A stretch of 64,000 nt of DNA from Xanthomonas euroxanthea. GTDB lineage: Bacteria; Pseudomonadota; Gammaproteobacteria; Xanthomonadales; Xanthomonadaceae. The notes under the pieces were generated by a model. It saw nothing but the letters and a program-made list of their open reading frames with translations. It was not told the DNA's origin and did no database searches. This document shows, one piece after another, positions 56,664 to 64,000 of the stretch (position 1 is its first letter; each line of letters opens with the position of its first letter). The stretch spans positions 372,001 to 436,000 of the forward strand of contig NZ_UIHB01000005.1 of assembly GCF_900476395.1 (NCBI RefSeq), in the 5' to 3' direction. The translations under genes were made by a program, and so were the position numbers.

Positions 56664-57047
56664 GTGTAGGAGCGTGCCTGCGCGCGACGAGGCCTTATCG
56701 GTAAAGCTGCATCGCGCGCGGGCACGCTCCTACAACAGCGTCGGTTGGCGGCAGGTTTGAGGCTGGTGACCGACGCGTTGCGGCACGCTCTGGTGCGTTG
56801 GAATGCTCGTGTAGGAGCGTGCCTGCGCGCGACGGGGCCTTATCGGTAAAGCCCCATCGCGCGCGGGCACGCTCCTACAACAGCGTCGGTTGGCGGCAGG
56901 TTTGAGACTGGTGACCGACGTACTGCGGCACGCTCTGGTGCGCTGACATGCGTGTGTAGGAGCGTGCCTGCGCGCGACGGGGCTTTATCGGTAAAGCTCC
57001 ATCGCGCGCGGGCACGCTCCTACAACTACGTCGGTTGGCGGTCAGTT
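56664..57047. repeat. 145-bp tandem repeat, about 2.6 copies, with REP-like hairpins
   Basis: GTGTAGGAGCGTGCC starts at 56664, 56809 and 56954, exact 145-bp spacing. Each unit opens with a hairpin of about 70 bp (TGTAGGAGCGTGCCTGCGCGCGA against TCGCGCGCGGGCACGCTCCTACA, one mismatch) and then a spacer with GTCGGTTGGCGGCAGGTTTGAG and a GTGACCGACG segment. Fills the gap between the LysR gene and the pseudogene. Confidence 0.9.
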
Positions 57048-57059
57048 GGATCGCCGGGG

Positions 57060-57305
57060 TTATTTACCGACCAGCTTCTGCTGCTCCGGGCGGTAACGCT
57101 CGCCGACAATCGCCACCGCATCCAGCGCCTGCTGGATGCGCGCAAGATCCTCGCTGTTCAAGGTCAATGCGGCGCCGCCCAGATTTTCTTCCAGGCGATG
57201 CCGCTTGGTGGTGCCGGGAAAGTGCAGAGCGAACACCTTGCGCGCGGTCGCCGGCCCGAAGCCATAACTCAGGCCCATGCAGCCCAGGCCCAGCGCGGAC
57301 ACCAC
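57060..57305 (-). pseudogene. Aldo/keto reductase remnant with central deletion
   Basis: The frame begins VSALGLGCMGLSYGFGPA, an AKR N-terminal motif, and runs directly into PGTTKRHRLEENLGGAALTL and SEDLARIQQALDAVAIVGERY, the AKR C-terminal cofactor region. About 230 middle residues with all catalytic residues are missing, and the first residues of the family are also absent; the only starts are GTG. Probably a non-functional relic. Confidence 0.8.
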
Positions 57306-57339
57306 CGCCCCCCATCCATCACGCTGCCTGCCCCCGCCG

Positions 57340-58023
57340 CTAGAACCCGCTCGGCACCTCGCGCTTGCCTGCCGTCGTCACCGCTGGCGATTGCGGCCGA
57401 TACGCGCGCAGGAACAGCGCCAACGCACTGGCAACATACGCGTGCGGCGTGGCGGCCGGTGCCTGCAATGGGTCGCCACGCAGCGCCGCATTGGCCGGCA
57501 TCCCGGTCATCAATCCGAAGAAATGCACCGAGGCATCCGGCAGATTGTCGATGACCAGGCTGCCCTGCTCCACTTCGCGCGCCAGCACCGCACGCATCGT
57601 GGTGTCGTAGCGTTCGAAGCCCAGCGTCCACATCTCCTCGCGCATCTGGCCGGGCAGTGCCGGCGGCCGCACCAGTCCATACGCGGCATCGCCCAGTGCA
57701 TTCCTGGCCGCCATGCGCACGACCGCATCGGCGATGGCGAGCAGACGCACGGGCAACGGCCCGCGCATGTTCAACAGCGCCTCCCAGGGATTGGGCGATT
57801 GGTGCGCCAGCGCCTCCAGGGTGGTGCGGAACAGCACCTCCTTGGAGGCGAAATGCGCATACACCGTGGCCTTGGACACCATCGCGCGCTCGGCGATGCT
57901 GTCCATGCTGGTCCTGTCGAAGCCCTGGCGTGGAAACAGCTCGCCTGCCGCGCGCAGAATCGCACCACGTTTGTCGTGCGGTGCATGCCTGGGTGCTGGC
58001 GGTTCGGCAGCGGCGTCATCCAC
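57340..58023 (-). CDS. TetR-family repressor of the RND operon
   Basis: 227 residues. N-terminal [48 protein letters not shown]; the ligand domain follows with a TetR_C-like helical pattern. GTG at 58023 overlaps the end of the outer-membrane-factor gene (stop 58016-58018), so it is translationally coupled; no ATG is available before the HTH. Probably autoregulates the operon. Confidence 0.85.
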   Translation of the reverse strand: MDDAAAEPPAPRHAPHDKRGAILRAAGELFPRQGFDRTSMDSIAERAMVSKATVYAHFASKEVLFRTTLEALAHQSPNPWEALLNMRGPLPVRLLAIADAVVRMAARNALGDAAYGLVRPPALPGQMREEMWTLGFERYDTTMRAVLAREVEQGSLVIDNLPDASVHFFGLMTGMPANAALRGDPLQAPAATPHAYVASALALFLRAYRPQSPAVTTAGKREVPSGF

Positions 58024-59512
58024 GTGGCTGCCCCGTCGCAGTCGTTGCCACCGCCGGCTCGGCCGATTGCAGCCAACCACCGCCCATCGCCTTGTAGAAC
58101 GTCGCCAGATTGGTGAAGCGCGACAGCTGCGTGGTGATCAAGCTCTGCTGCGCGCTGTACAGCGCGCGCTGCGCATCCAGCGCCTGCAGGTAGCTGTCCA
58201 CGCCGCGTTCGAAGCGCGCCTGCGACAGCCGGTAGCTGTCAGCGGTGGCGTCGACCAGAGCCTGTTGCGCCTGCAATTGCCGGCCCAGGGTCTCGCGTTG
58301 CGCGAGCGCATCGGAAACCTCGCGGAATGCGCTCTGGATCGCCTTTTCGTATTGCGCCACCTCGATGTCTCGGTTGGCCTTGGCCATGTCCAGGTTGGCG
58401 CGGTTACGCCCGGCGTTGAAGATCGGCAGCGTCAGCGTGGGCACGAAGCTCCAGGCGCGGGTGCCGGAATCGAACAGGTTGGACAGGCTACTGCTGGACG
58501 AGCCGGTCGATGCGGTCAGGCTGATGCTGGGGAAGAACGCCGCGCGCGCCGCACCGATGTTGGCATTGGCCGCACGCAGGTTGCGCTCGGCCTCGAGGAT
58601 ATCCGGGCGACGCTGCAGCAACTGCGACGGCAAGCCGGCCGGCACGCTGGCCAGCACGTTGCCGTCCACGCTGGCGCCGTCGGGCAAGGCCCGCGGCAAC
58701 AGCTCCGCCGGCAGCTGCGTGCCGACCAGCAGCACCAGGGCGTTGCGGTCCTGCGCCACCTGCGCGGTATAGCGCTCCACGTCCACGCGCGCGGTTTCCA
58801 CCGTGGTCTGCGCCTGGCGCAAGGTGAGCTGCGAAGCCACACCCAGCTCGAAACTGCGTTGCTGCAGGCGATAACTGTCGCCCTGGCTGCTCAAGGTGGA
58901 CTGCGCCAGCTGCAGCAACTGCTGATCGGCCGCCAGCGTCAGATAGGCGGTGGCCACTTCGGCCACCAGGCTGATATGGGCGCTGCGGCGTGCCTCGGCG
59001 GTGGACAGGAACTGTTGCAGCGCCTGTTCCTTGAGGCTGCGCACACGCCCGAACAGATCCAGCTCGTACGCACTGACGCCGATGTTGGCGCTGTAGGTCC
59101 GGAACACCTGCGGCTGGCCTGGAATGGCCAGCTCCGCCGGCGTGCGCGCGTTATTGGCGGTGCCGGTGCCCTGCACGGCGGGCAGCAGCGCAGCGCGCTC
59201 CACCCGGTACTGCGCACGTGCCACCTCGATGTTGAGTGCGGCCACGCGCAGGTCGCGATTGTTCTCCAATGCCAGCGCGATCACCTGCTGTAGCGCCGGG
59301 TCGGTGAACACCTGCCGCCAGCCGATGTTGGCGATATCGACCGCCGGCTCGGGGCTGGCGGCAGCGGTGGTATTGGATGCCGTCGCGAGCTCGGTGCCGG
59401 CAAAACGCTCGGGCACCGGTGCGTCGGGCCGTGCATAGCGCGGCATCAGGGTGCATCCGGACAGCACGCCGGCCACCGCCATCGCGGTCAATGTCATGCG
59501 GATCGGTGTCAT
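58016..59512 (-). CDS. Outer-membrane efflux lipoprotein (OprM/AdeC type)
   Basis: 498 residues. Lipobox LSGC at Cys20 ([18 protein letters not shown]); two OEP repeats, about 60-270 and 275-480, with [20 protein letters not shown] and [22 protein letters not shown]. Forms the outer-membrane channel with the RND pump. The ATG is 1 bp past the pump stop; its own end overlaps tetR. Confidence 0.95.
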   Translation of the reverse strand: MTPIRMTLTAMAVAGVLSGCTLMPRYARPDAPVPERFAGTELATASNTTAAASPEPAVDIANIGWRQVFTDPALQQVIALALENNRDLRVAALNIEVARAQYRVERAALLPAVQGTGTANNARTPAELAIPGQPQVFRTYSANIGVSAYELDLFGRVRSLKEQALQQFLSTAEARRSAHISLVAEVATAYLTLAADQQLLQLAQSTLSSQGDSYRLQQRSFELGVASQLTLRQAQTTVETARVDVERYTAQVAQDRNALVLLVGTQLPAELLPRALPDGASVDGNVLASVPAGLPSQLLQRRPDILEAERNLRAANANIGAARAAFFPSISLTASTGSSSSSLSNLFDSGTRAWSFVPTLTLPIFNAGRNRANLDMAKANRDIEVAQYEKAIQSAFREVSDALAQRETLGRQLQAQQALVDATADSYRLSQARFERGVDSYLQALDAQRALYSAQQSLITTQLSRFTNLATFYKAMGGGWLQSAEPAVATTATGQPRG

Positions 59513-59513
59513 C

Positions 59514-62500
59514 TCAGTGTCCTGCCGGTTGCGGTGCGGGCGAAGTGGGCTGTGCGCGGCGCTTGAACAAGCCGCTGATCAGCACGAAGAACAGCGGCAC
59601 GAAGAAGATCGCCAGGATCGTGCCGGACAACATGCCGCCGATCACCGCGGTGCCCAAGGCATGCTGTGCGCCTGCACCGGCACCACTGCCGAGCACCAGC
59701 GGCACCACGCCCAGGATGAAGGCCAGCGATGTCATCAGGATCGGCCGCAGGCGCATGCGCGCCGCTTCCAGTGCCGCTGCGACCAGGCTCTTGCCGCTTT
59801 CGTGCAGTTCCTTAGCAAATTCCACGATCAGGATCGCGTTTTTCGATGCAAGACCAATCGTGGTGAGCAGGCCTACCTGGAAGTACACATCGTTCATTTT
59901 CCAGGTCAGCAGTGCGCCCAGCAGCGTGCCGAATACGCCCAGCGGCACCACCAGGATCACCGAGAACGGAATCGCCCAGCTTTCGTACAACGCGGCCAGA
60001 CACAGGAACACGATCAGGATCGACAGCCCGTACAACAGCCCGGTCTGGCCGGTCGAGGATTTTTCCTGCCGCGACAACCCGGTCCACTCGTAGCCGATGC
60101 CCGGCGGCAACTTGGCCGCCGCCGCTTCCACGATCTGCATCGCCTCGCCGCTGGAGGCCGCACCGGGCATCGCCATGCCCAGGATCTCCACCGACGGCAC
60201 GCTGTTGTAACGCTCCAACCGCGGCGAGCCCGATTGCCAGCTGGCAGTGGCGAAGGCATTGAATGGCACCATCGTGCCGGCGCTGTTGCGCACGAACCAG
60301 CGGTCGATGTCCTGCGGATTCATGCGGTACACCGCGTCGGCCTGCAGCATCACCTTCTTGACGCGGCCCTTGTCGATGAAGTCGTTGACGTAGGTGCTGC
60401 CCCAGGCGCTGGAGAAGGTGTTGTTGATATCGGCGATCGACACGCCCATGGCCTGCGCCTTGTGCGAATCGATCTCCAGCTTGAACTCGGGCGTGTCTTC
60501 CTGCCCATTCGGGCGCACCGCCACCAGCCGCTTGTCCTGCGACAGCTCGGCCAGCAGTTGATCGCGTGCCTGCATCAAGGCGGCGTGGCCGAGGTTGGCG
60601 CGGTCCTGCAGCATCAGGTCGAAGCCGGTCGCATTACCCAGCTCGGAGACTGCCGGCGGTGCGAACGCAAACACCTTGGCATCGCGAATGGTGCTGAAGA
60701 ACGCACCGGCCTTGCCCGCCACGTCGGTGACGCTCTGGCCCTTGCCGGTGCGCTCGTCCCACGGCCGCAACTTGACGAAGGCAAAGCCCACGTTCTGGCC
60801 GGTACCGGCAAAGCTGAAACCGGAGACCGCAAAGATGCCGGCGACCGAGTCCTTCTGATCGACCAGGAAGTGATGCTCCACCTGCTTGAGCACCTCGCCG
60901 GTGCGCGCATCGGTGGCACCGGGCGGCAATTGCACCAGCACGAACAGCGTGCCCTGGTCCTCGTCCGGCAGGAAGCCCACCGGCAGCTTCATGAAGCCGA
61001 ACACCACCAGCGCCAGCAACACCGCATAGGCCAGCATGTAGCGCCAGCCCTTGCCCAGCATGTGCCGCACCACGCCCTGGTAGCCGGTGTTGCCGCGATC
61101 GAACAGGCGGTTGAACCAGCCGAAGAAGCCGGTGGTCGCCAGACCATGGCCCTTCTCCACCGGCTTGAGCAAGGTGGCGCACAGGGCAGGGGTCAGGATC
61201 ATCGCCACCAGCACCGACAAGGTCATGGCAGAAACAATCGTGATCGAGAACTGCCGGTAGATCACACCGGTGGAACCGCCGAAGAACGCCATCGGCACGA
61301 ACACCGCGGCCAGTACCAGAGCCACGCCGACCAGCGCGCCGGAGATCTGGTCCATCGACTTGCGCGTGGCGTCCCTGGGCGACAACTGCTCCTCGCCCAT
61401 CACGCGTTCGACGTTTTCCACCACCACGATGGCATCGTCCACCAGCAGGCCGATCGCCAGCACCATCGCGAACATGGTCAGCGTGTTGATGGTGAAACCG
61501 AACGCCGCCAGCACGCCGAAGGTGCCGAGCAACACCACCGGCACCGCGATGGTCGGTATCAGCGTCGCGCGAAAATTCTGCAGGAACAGGTACATCACCA
61601 GAAACACCAGCACCACCGCTTCGATCAGCGTATGCACCACCTGCTCGATGGAGATGCGCACGAACGGCGTGGTGTCGTACGGCTTTTGCACCTTCATGCC
61701 GGGCGGGAAGAATTTCTCCTGCTCCTCCAGGCTCTTGTCGATCGCGCGCACCGTATCCAGCGCATTGGCGCCGGTGGCCAGCTTGATCGCCAGACCGGCG
61801 GCCGGCTTGCCGTTGTAGCGGCCCACCGTGTTGTAGCTCTCGCTGCCCAGTTCGATGCGTGCCACATCGCGCAGGCGCACCTGCGAGCCATCGGACTGCG
61901 TGCGCAGCAGGATGTTCTCGAACTCCCCGGCGGTCTTCAGCCGGGTCTGCGCGGTGATGGTGGCATTGAGCTGCTGGTTGGGCACCGCCGGCAACGCGCC
62001 CAGCTGGCCGGCCGACACCTGCGCGTTCTGCGCCTGGATCGCGGTGCGCACATCCACCGGGGTCAGGCTGAAGTTGTTCAACTTGTTCGGGTCCATCCAT
62101 ACCCGCATCGCGTACTGCGAGCCGAACAAGGTGGTGTCGCCCACGCCTTCGACGCGGCTGATGGTTTCCTGCACGTTGGCAGCCACGTAATCGGACAGGT
62201 CCGAATCGCTCATGCTGCCGTCTTCGGAAGTGAAGGCCAGCACGTTGAGGAAGTTGGTGGCCGACTTGGTCACCGTCACGCCCTGCTGCTGCACTTCCTG
62301 CGGCAACAATGGCGTGGCCAGCGACAACTTGTTCTGCACCTGCACCTGCGCGGTGTCCGGGTCGGTGCCGTTGTCGAAGGTCAGCGTGATGGTCACCGCA
62401 CCGCTGGATTCGCTGGTGGAGGCCATGTAGCTGAGGTGGTCCAGCCCCTTCATCTTCTGCTCGATGACCTGGGTGACGGTGTCTTCCAGGGTCTGCGCCG

Positions 62501-62657
62501 AGGCGCCCGGATAGTTGGCGGTGATGGCGACGGCGGGCGGCGCGATGCTGGGGTATTGCGCAATCGGCAAGGTGGCGATGGACAGGATGCCGGCCAGCAT
62601 CACGATGATGGCCAGCACCCAGGCGAAGATCGGACGATCGATGAAGAAGCGTGCCAT
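59514..62657 (-). CDS. RND multidrug efflux pump (AcrB/MexB type)
   Basis: 1047 residues from ATG 62657, the usual length. [21 protein letters not shown] at the N-terminus, the proton-relay Asp pair in [29 protein letters not shown], and a C-terminal duplicated TM set with [15 protein letters not shown]. The HAE-1 type exports hydrophobic drugs and plant phenolics. 16 bp after the adaptor gene. Confidence 0.96.
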   Translation of the reverse strand: MARFFIDRPIFAWVLAIIVMLAGILSIATLPIAQYPSIAPPAVAITANYPGASAQTLEDTVTQVIEQKMKGLDHLSYMASTSESSGAVTITLTFDNGTDPDTAQVQVQNKLSLATPLLPQEVQQQGVTVTKSATNFLNVLAFTSEDGSMSDSDLSDYVAANVQETISRVEGVGDTTLFGSQYAMRVWMDPNKLNNFSLTPVDVRTAIQAQNAQVSAGQLGALPAVPNQQLNATITAQTRLKTAGEFENILLRTQSDGSQVRLRDVARIELGSESYNTVGRYNGKPAAGLAIKLATGANALDTVRAIDKSLEEQEKFFPPGMKVQKPYDTTPFVRISIEQVVHTLIEAVVLVFLVMYLFLQNFRATLIPTIAVPVVLLGTFGVLAAFGFTINTLTMFAMVLAIGLLVDDAIVVVENVERVMGEEQLSPRDATRKSMDQISGALVGVALVLAAVFVPMAFFGGSTGVIYRQFSITIVSAMTLSVLVAMILTPALCATLLKPVEKGHGLATTGFFGWFNRLFDRGNTGYQGVVRHMLGKGWRYMLAYAVLLALVVFGFMKLPVGFLPDEDQGTLFVLVQLPPGATDARTGEVLKQVEHHFLVDQKDSVAGIFAVSGFSFAGTGQNVGFAFVKLRPWDERTGKGQSVTDVAGKAGAFFSTIRDAKVFAFAPPAVSELGNATGFDLMLQDRANLGHAALMQARDQLLAELSQDKRLVAVRPNGQEDTPEFKLEIDSHKAQAMGVSIADINNTFSSAWGSTYVNDFIDKGRVKKVMLQADAVYRMNPQDIDRWFVRNSAGTMVPFNAFATASWQSGSPRLERYNSVPSVEILGMAMPGAASSGEAMQIVEAAAAKLPPGIGYEWTGLSRQEKSSTGQTGLLYGLSILIVFLCLAALYESWAIPFSVILVVPLGVFGTLLGALLTWKMNDVYFQVGLLTTIGLASKNAILIVEFAKELHESGKSLVAAALEAARMRLRPILMTSLAFILGVVPLVLGSGAGAGAQHALGTAVIGGMLSGTILAIFFVPLFFVLISGLFKRRAQPTSPAPQPAGH

Positions 62658-62673
62658 GACGTGTGATCCCGCC

Positions 62674-63897
62674 TCAGTTGGCCGCACGCGGTGCGGTCGG
62701 GGCGGAAGGCGTGCCGGCAGCATTGCCAGCACCGGCGGCGGGCTTGCCCTTGGGCTGCCACGGCACGGTCTTGACCTCGATGCCGTCGCGGGCGCGCGAG
62801 ACGCCCTCGACCACCAGTTGCTCGCCGGCCTTCAGGCCGCTGCGCACCAGCCACTGGTCGCCGACTTCGCGGTCGGTTTCCAGTACGCGCAGTTGCAGCT
62901 TGTGATCGGCACCGACCACGAACGCGGTCGGCTTGCCGGCGCCATTGCGCGAGACCGCCTGCTGCGGCACCAGTACGCCCTGCTCCTTGATGCCCTCCTG
63001 CAGCACCGCGCGCACATACATGCCCGGCAACAACTCCGCATTCGGGTTCGGGAACACCGCGCGCAGGGTGATCGAGCCGGTGTTCTGGTCGACGGTGACA
63101 TCGGAAAACGCCAGGTGGCCCTGCAGCGGATAGGTGCTGCCGTCTTCCAGCAGCAGCGACACCTTTGCCGCATCGTCGCCGGCCTTCTCCAGCTCGCCGC
63201 GCGCCATCGCCTGCTTCAGGCGGAGCAAGGCCGCGCTGGGCTGGGTGACGTCGATGTAGATCGGGTCCAGTTGCTGGATGGTGGTCAGCGCGGTGGCCTG
63301 GTTGGCGGTCACCAAGGCGCCCGGGGTGACGCTGGAGCGGCCGATGCGGCCGGAGATCGGCGCGTCCAGGCGCGCGAAGGCCAGGTTGATGCGCGCGGTT
63401 TCCACGCTGGCCTTGCCGGCCGCCACATCGGCCTCGGCCTGGCCCAGTGCAGCGGCGGTGTCGTCGCCGTCCTGCTGGCTGATCGCCTTGATCTGCACCA
63501 GTTCGGTGTAGCGCTCGGCCTTGAGCCTGGCGGTGCGCAGGTTGGCCTGCGCCTTGGCCAGGGTGGCCTGGGCGCTGGCATAGCTGGCGCGGTAGGTCGC
63601 CGGATCGATCTGGTACAGCGTCTGCCCGGCCTTGACGTCGCCGCCCTCGGTGAACTGGCGCGACTGCACGATGCCGCCCACCTGTGGGCGAACTTCGGCG
63701 ATCAGGTAGGGAACCGTGCGCCCGGGGAGCTCGGTGGTCAGGGTCACCGGCTGCGGCCTGACGGTCAGCACGCCCATTTCGGGCATGCCCTCCGCCGGCG
63801 GCGGTCCGCCCGGCGGGCTGCCGCAGGCACTGAGCAGGAGGGTGGCTGCAACGGCAGAAGCAAGCAGGGGCAGGCGAAACGCAGCATGAGGACGCAC
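62674..63897 (-). CDS. RND periplasmic adaptor lipoprotein (AcrA/MexA type)
   Basis: 407 residues from GTG 63897 (no ATG fits; GGAG 7-8 bp ahead). Lipobox LLSAC at Cys25; lipoyl half-motifs [22 protein letters not shown] and [22 protein letters not shown], a helical hairpin between them, and a beta-barrel domain with [13 protein letters not shown]. Joins the pump to the outer-membrane factor. First gene of the operon. Confidence 0.95.
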   Translation of the reverse strand: MRPHAAFRLPLLASAVAATLLLSACGSPPGGPPPAEGMPEMGVLTVRPQPVTLTTELPGRTVPYLIAEVRPQVGGIVQSRQFTEGGDVKAGQTLYQIDPATYRASYASAQATLAKAQANLRTARLKAERYTELVQIKAISQQDGDDTAAALGQAEADVAAGKASVETARINLAFARLDAPISGRIGRSSVTPGALVTANQATALTTIQQLDPIYIDVTQPSAALLRLKQAMARGELEKAGDDAAKVSLLLEDGSTYPLQGHLAFSDVTVDQNTGSITLRAVFPNPNAELLPGMYVRAVLQEGIKEQGVLVPQQAVSRNGAGKPTAFVVGADHKLQLRVLETDREVGDQWLVRSGLKAGEQLVVEGVSRARDGIEVKTVPWQPKGKPAAGAGNAAGTPSAPTAPRAAN

Positions 63898-63932
63898 GGG
63901 AGGTCTCCGACGGAACGCAGGATGATTAAATC

Positions 63933-63952
63933 TAAACGGTACGGTTCGGTAT
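63933..63952. promoter_or_regulatory. Candidate TetR-type operator
   Basis: Three CGGT(A/T) half-sites at 5-6 bp spacing (AAACGGTACGGTTCGGTAT) overlap the -10 and start region of the RND promoter; a repressor would block it there. Confidence 0.45.
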
Positions 63953-63979
63953 CCTAATGAGCGCATCCGTGGCCGTCAA
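63951..63979 (-). promoter_or_regulatory. Sigma-70 promoter of the RND operon
   Basis: On the minus strand TTGACG (63979-63974), exactly 17 bp, then TAGGAT (63956-63951). Transcription would start about 63944, 47 bp ahead of the GTG. Confidence 0.65.
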
Positions 63980-64000
63980 GCATTACTGCCCAGTCGGTAT

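Noticed and set aside
56664..57047. CRISPR array
   Set aside because: Repeat period is 145 bp and spacers are also alike; no cas genes.

Overview
The window is chromosomal DNA of a Xanthomonas (Gammaproteobacteria, Xanthomonadaceae), probably close to the X. citri/axonopodis group. Three things point there: high GC with dense short-spaced genes; GGGA(A/G)TCGGGA-type and GTAGGAGCG-type intergenic repeats of the kind found throughout xanthomonads; and a nucleotide pyrophosphatase at 41009-42304 whose active-site residues fall at exactly the numbers published for the X. axonopodis pv. citri NPP (D54, T90, D210, H214, D257, H258, H363). No rRNA, tRNA, CRISPR array, prophage or intact insertion sequence was seen. 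The window is mostly core and lineage-specific chromosome, with repeat-bearing gaps.

1-7.3 kb is a housekeeping block on the minus strand: leuS, lptE, holA, nadD, rsfS and a J-domain protein cut by the window edge. 7.4-16.7 kb mixes small membrane proteins, a thioredoxin-fold chaperedoxin (cnoX), a periplasmic cyclophilin, a DMT exporter with a divergent LysR regulator, DUF4349 and GFA-type proteins and a DUF885 lipoprotein peptidase. 17-25.8 kb carries an ABC exporter, a CPA2 antiporter, a serine hydrolase with rraA, a DUF72 protein and a second DMT transporter. 25.9-32.5 kb is a minus-strand group: two cyclic-di-GMP proteins around rluF, then a DEAD-box helicase. 32.7-34.6 kb has an ECF sigma factor with a four-TM partner, an S4-domain protein and an overlapping small gene.

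34.8-43.7 kb contains a ubiquinone-type FAD monooxygenase, MAPEG, DUF4019 and ClpP-like lipoprotein genes, then a plus-strand run of an Ada-AlkA fusion, ogt, NPP and a CLC transporter. 43.8-49.5 kb contains ribosomal protein THX, a MerC-family membrane protein divergent from a ZnuD-like TonB receptor with a Zur-like palindrome in front of each, and a second TonB receptor. 49.6-57 kb is an accessory-looking stretch: aldo/keto reductase, MFS/LysR pair, AraC, cupin/LysR pair, a nested-palindrome element, a 145-bp tandem repeat and a collapsed aldo/keto reductase pseudogene. 57.3-63.9 kb is one tripartite RND efflux operon (adaptor, pump, outer-membrane factor) ending in a translationally coupled TetR regulator, with a recognisable promoter at 63951-63979.

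No wholly new system was found. The best leads are the Zur-like MerC/ZnuD divergon, the structured repeats at 53.4-53.6 and 56.7-57.0 kb, the repeat-encoded N-terminal extension of NadD, the unusual ECF partner, and the GFA-like protein lacking part of its zinc site.
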